Assembly (NCBI GenBank): GCA_009843635.1 | Contig: VYDB01000082.1 | Span: forward strand, 1 to 47,402 | Reading direction: 5' to 3' | DNA length: 47,402 nt | Source: Gammaproteobacteria bacterium | GTDB lineage: Bacteria > Pseudomonadota > Gammaproteobacteria > Pseudomonadales > Azotimanducaceae | Shown here: positions 46,478 through 47,402 of the stretch, in pieces | Numbering within the stretch: the first letter of the stretch is position 1 | Layout: each line of letters opens with the position of its first letter | Translations under genes and position numbers: made by a program | The notes under the pieces: generated by a model | What the model saw: only the letters and a program-made list of their open reading frames with translations | What the model was told of the DNA's origin: nothing | Database searches by the model: none

Positions 46478-47274
46478 CCCTCGTTCAGGATCGCCATCAC
46501 GGTCACCGGGTCCACCCGGTTGCCGTTCAGGCTCACCGACCAGTGCAGGTGGGCGCCGGTGACCCGCCCGGTGGCGCCCACCTCGCCGATCACTTGGCCG
46601 CGCTCGACCTCATCGCCTTCCGCAACCGCGATGGCGTTCATGTGGCAGTACATGGTCACCAAGCCTTGGCCATGATCGAGGAAGACGGTCTTGCCGTTGA
46701 AAAAGAGCTCGCCCGTCAATACCACTGCGCCGGGCGCGGGCGCGTGGATGGGCGTGCCGGTGTCGGCAGCGAGATCGAGGCCGGAGTGCGGATTGCGCGG
46801 CTGGCCGTTCAGCACCCGCCGATGGCCGAAGACGCTTGACACCCGGCCGGTCACCGGCAGCACAAAGGGGGAGAGGTCGAGCGGCCGCGCCGTGAAGCGC
46901 CGGTACTGCGCCAACTGCCGGGCAGTCTCCTCGCGGATGCGGACCAGATCGCTCTCCGGGGGATTCACCAAGCGCTCGTTGGCAATGGTCAGGTGCTCTT
47001 CGGGATACTGTTTGGCAGCGACTTGAAAGCGGTGGCTTTGGCTGCCGGCGGCACCCTTGAGCTGCAGCTCGTGCTCCCCAGGCTCGGTGTTGATGTGCAG
47101 GCCAACCAAGGCTTGGCCCCGGTGGATCATCACCGGCCGCTCCTGAAACAAAGCGGAGTCGAACCCCGTCGGCATCTCGAATAGATAGACCCCCCCAGGG
47201 ACCGCATCCGCAGCCGCCCAGCAAGAGGCTGCAGTGCAAAACAAGGCCGCTACAGCAGCAATGAGCCGGCTCAT
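46474..47274 (-). CDS. M23 family metallopeptidase (LytM domain)
   Basis: A 266-residue exported protein with a signal peptide (cleavage near AAADA, about residue 23). The N-terminal half is a beta-rich domain, probably for binding or regulation. The C-terminal LytM domain has zinc and catalytic residues His163 and Asp167 (PHSGLDLAA), His211 (YCHM) and His242/His244 (AHLHWS), so it should be an active peptidoglycan endopeptidase. The overall layout resembles NlpD/YebA-like cell-wall hydrolases rather than EnvC. A good promoter lies 30 bases upstream. Confidence 0.92.
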   Translation of the reverse strand: MSRLIAAVAALFCTAASCWAAADAVPGGVYLFEMPTGFDSALFQERPVMIHRGQALVGLHINTEPGEHELQLKGAAGSQSHRFQVAAKQYPEEHLTIANERLVNPPESDLVRIREETARQLAQYRRFTARPLDLSPFVLPVTGRVSSVFGHRRVLNGQPRNPHSGLDLAADTGTPIHAPAPGAVVLTGELFFNGKTVFLDHGQGLVTMYCHMNAIAVAEGDEVERGQVIGEVGATGRVTGAHLHWSVSLNGNRVDPVTVMAILNEG

Positions 47275-47303
47275 GGAGTTCCCTCTAGTCTGGCCACTGC
47301 CGC

Positions 47304-47332
47304 GATATAGACGACAGGTGCAAAGAATGCAA
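47304..47332 (-). promoter_or_regulatory. Candidate sigma-70 promoter of the M23 peptidase gene
   Basis: Read on the minus strand, TTGCAT (47332-47327) and TATATC (47309-47304) are separated by exactly 17 bases. The start codon at 47274 lies 29 bases beyond the -10. This is the best-matching promoter seen in the window. Confidence 0.55.
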
Positions 47333-47402
47333 GATACCCTCGCTCCGAGCCAGGCCTATTCAAAAGTCCTTGATTTGCCGTTGATCGGTCGGGTTTTTGG
47401 AG
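47333..47402. other. AT-richer right edge, no gene seen
   Basis: No open frame or RNA gene is evident in the last 70 bases. A T-run occurs in GGTCGGGTTTTTGG near the end, but the matching stem before it (GATCGGTC is only a weak palindrome) is not convincing as a terminator. Confidence 0.3.

Noticed and set aside
47380-47402. Possible terminator at the right edge
   Set aside because: T-run present, but the stem is weak and the sequence ends before it can be judged.

Overview
The window is a GC-rich, very compact chromosomal segment. Gene order and protein families point to a gammaproteobacterium. The diagnostic neighbourhoods are mutS | recA-recX-alaS-lysC, queA-tgt-yajC-secD-secF, suhB | trmJ near iscR-iscS, and ndk-rlmN-rodZ-hisS-yfgM-bamB-der. 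I could not assign a genus. I saw no rRNA, tRNA, CRISPR array, insertion sequence or phage gene. No stretch of 300 bases lacks a gene; the longest gap is the roughly 180-base mutS/recA divergent spacer.

Layout. 1-892: the N-terminal part of a HicB-like antitoxin, cut by the window edge, and a glutathione S-transferase (GST), both on the minus strand. 974-4790: malate synthase G, an EthD-domain protein and a beta-hydroxyacid dehydrogenase, packed as an operon. 4843-9169: mutS faces away from recA-recX. 9221-16044: alaS, lysC, a MaoC-like double-hotdog protein, selO and a small flavin split-barrel protein; csrA is not in its usual place after lysC. 16041-23164: a short-chain dehydrogenase (SDR), exonuclease III, then acyl-CoA ligase, amidohydrolase, RraA-like protein, ThuA-like protein and NTF2-like protein, which look like an accessory catabolic set. 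23173-28466: the queuosine and Sec translocon operon. 28463-30019: suhB and trmJ, divergent. 30006-36583: a minus-strand run led by iscR-iscS and followed without a break by a DUF1214 protein, a sulfotransferase, two SDRs and an SRPBCC protein. 36712-44225: a crotonase, ndk, rlmN, a short rodZ, hisS, yfgM, bamB and der. 44283-47274: a secreted tannase/feruloyl-esterase family enzyme, a second GST and an M23 peptidase.

The most unusual part is the iscR-iscS block. The Fe-S regulator keeps its ligands and the cysteine desulfurase keeps its active site, but iscU, iscA, hscBA and fdx are absent. IscS also lacks the C-terminal tail that the Escherichia coli enzyme has. Its stop codon overlaps the start of the DUF1214 gene, and the next two junctions are also 4-base overlaps. 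This suggests one iron-sulfur-regulated transcript for Fe-S sensing and for uncharacterised lipid- or steroid-like sulfonation and redox chemistry. That reading is inference; the gene order, the overlaps and the missing tail are direct observations.

Compaction is extreme throughout. Three convergent gene pairs end on the same CTAG tetranucleotide, which supplies TAG to both strands. Many same-strand neighbours join by ATGA or GTGA overlaps. The mutS/dehydrogenase convergence holds a nested palindrome that includes both stop codons.
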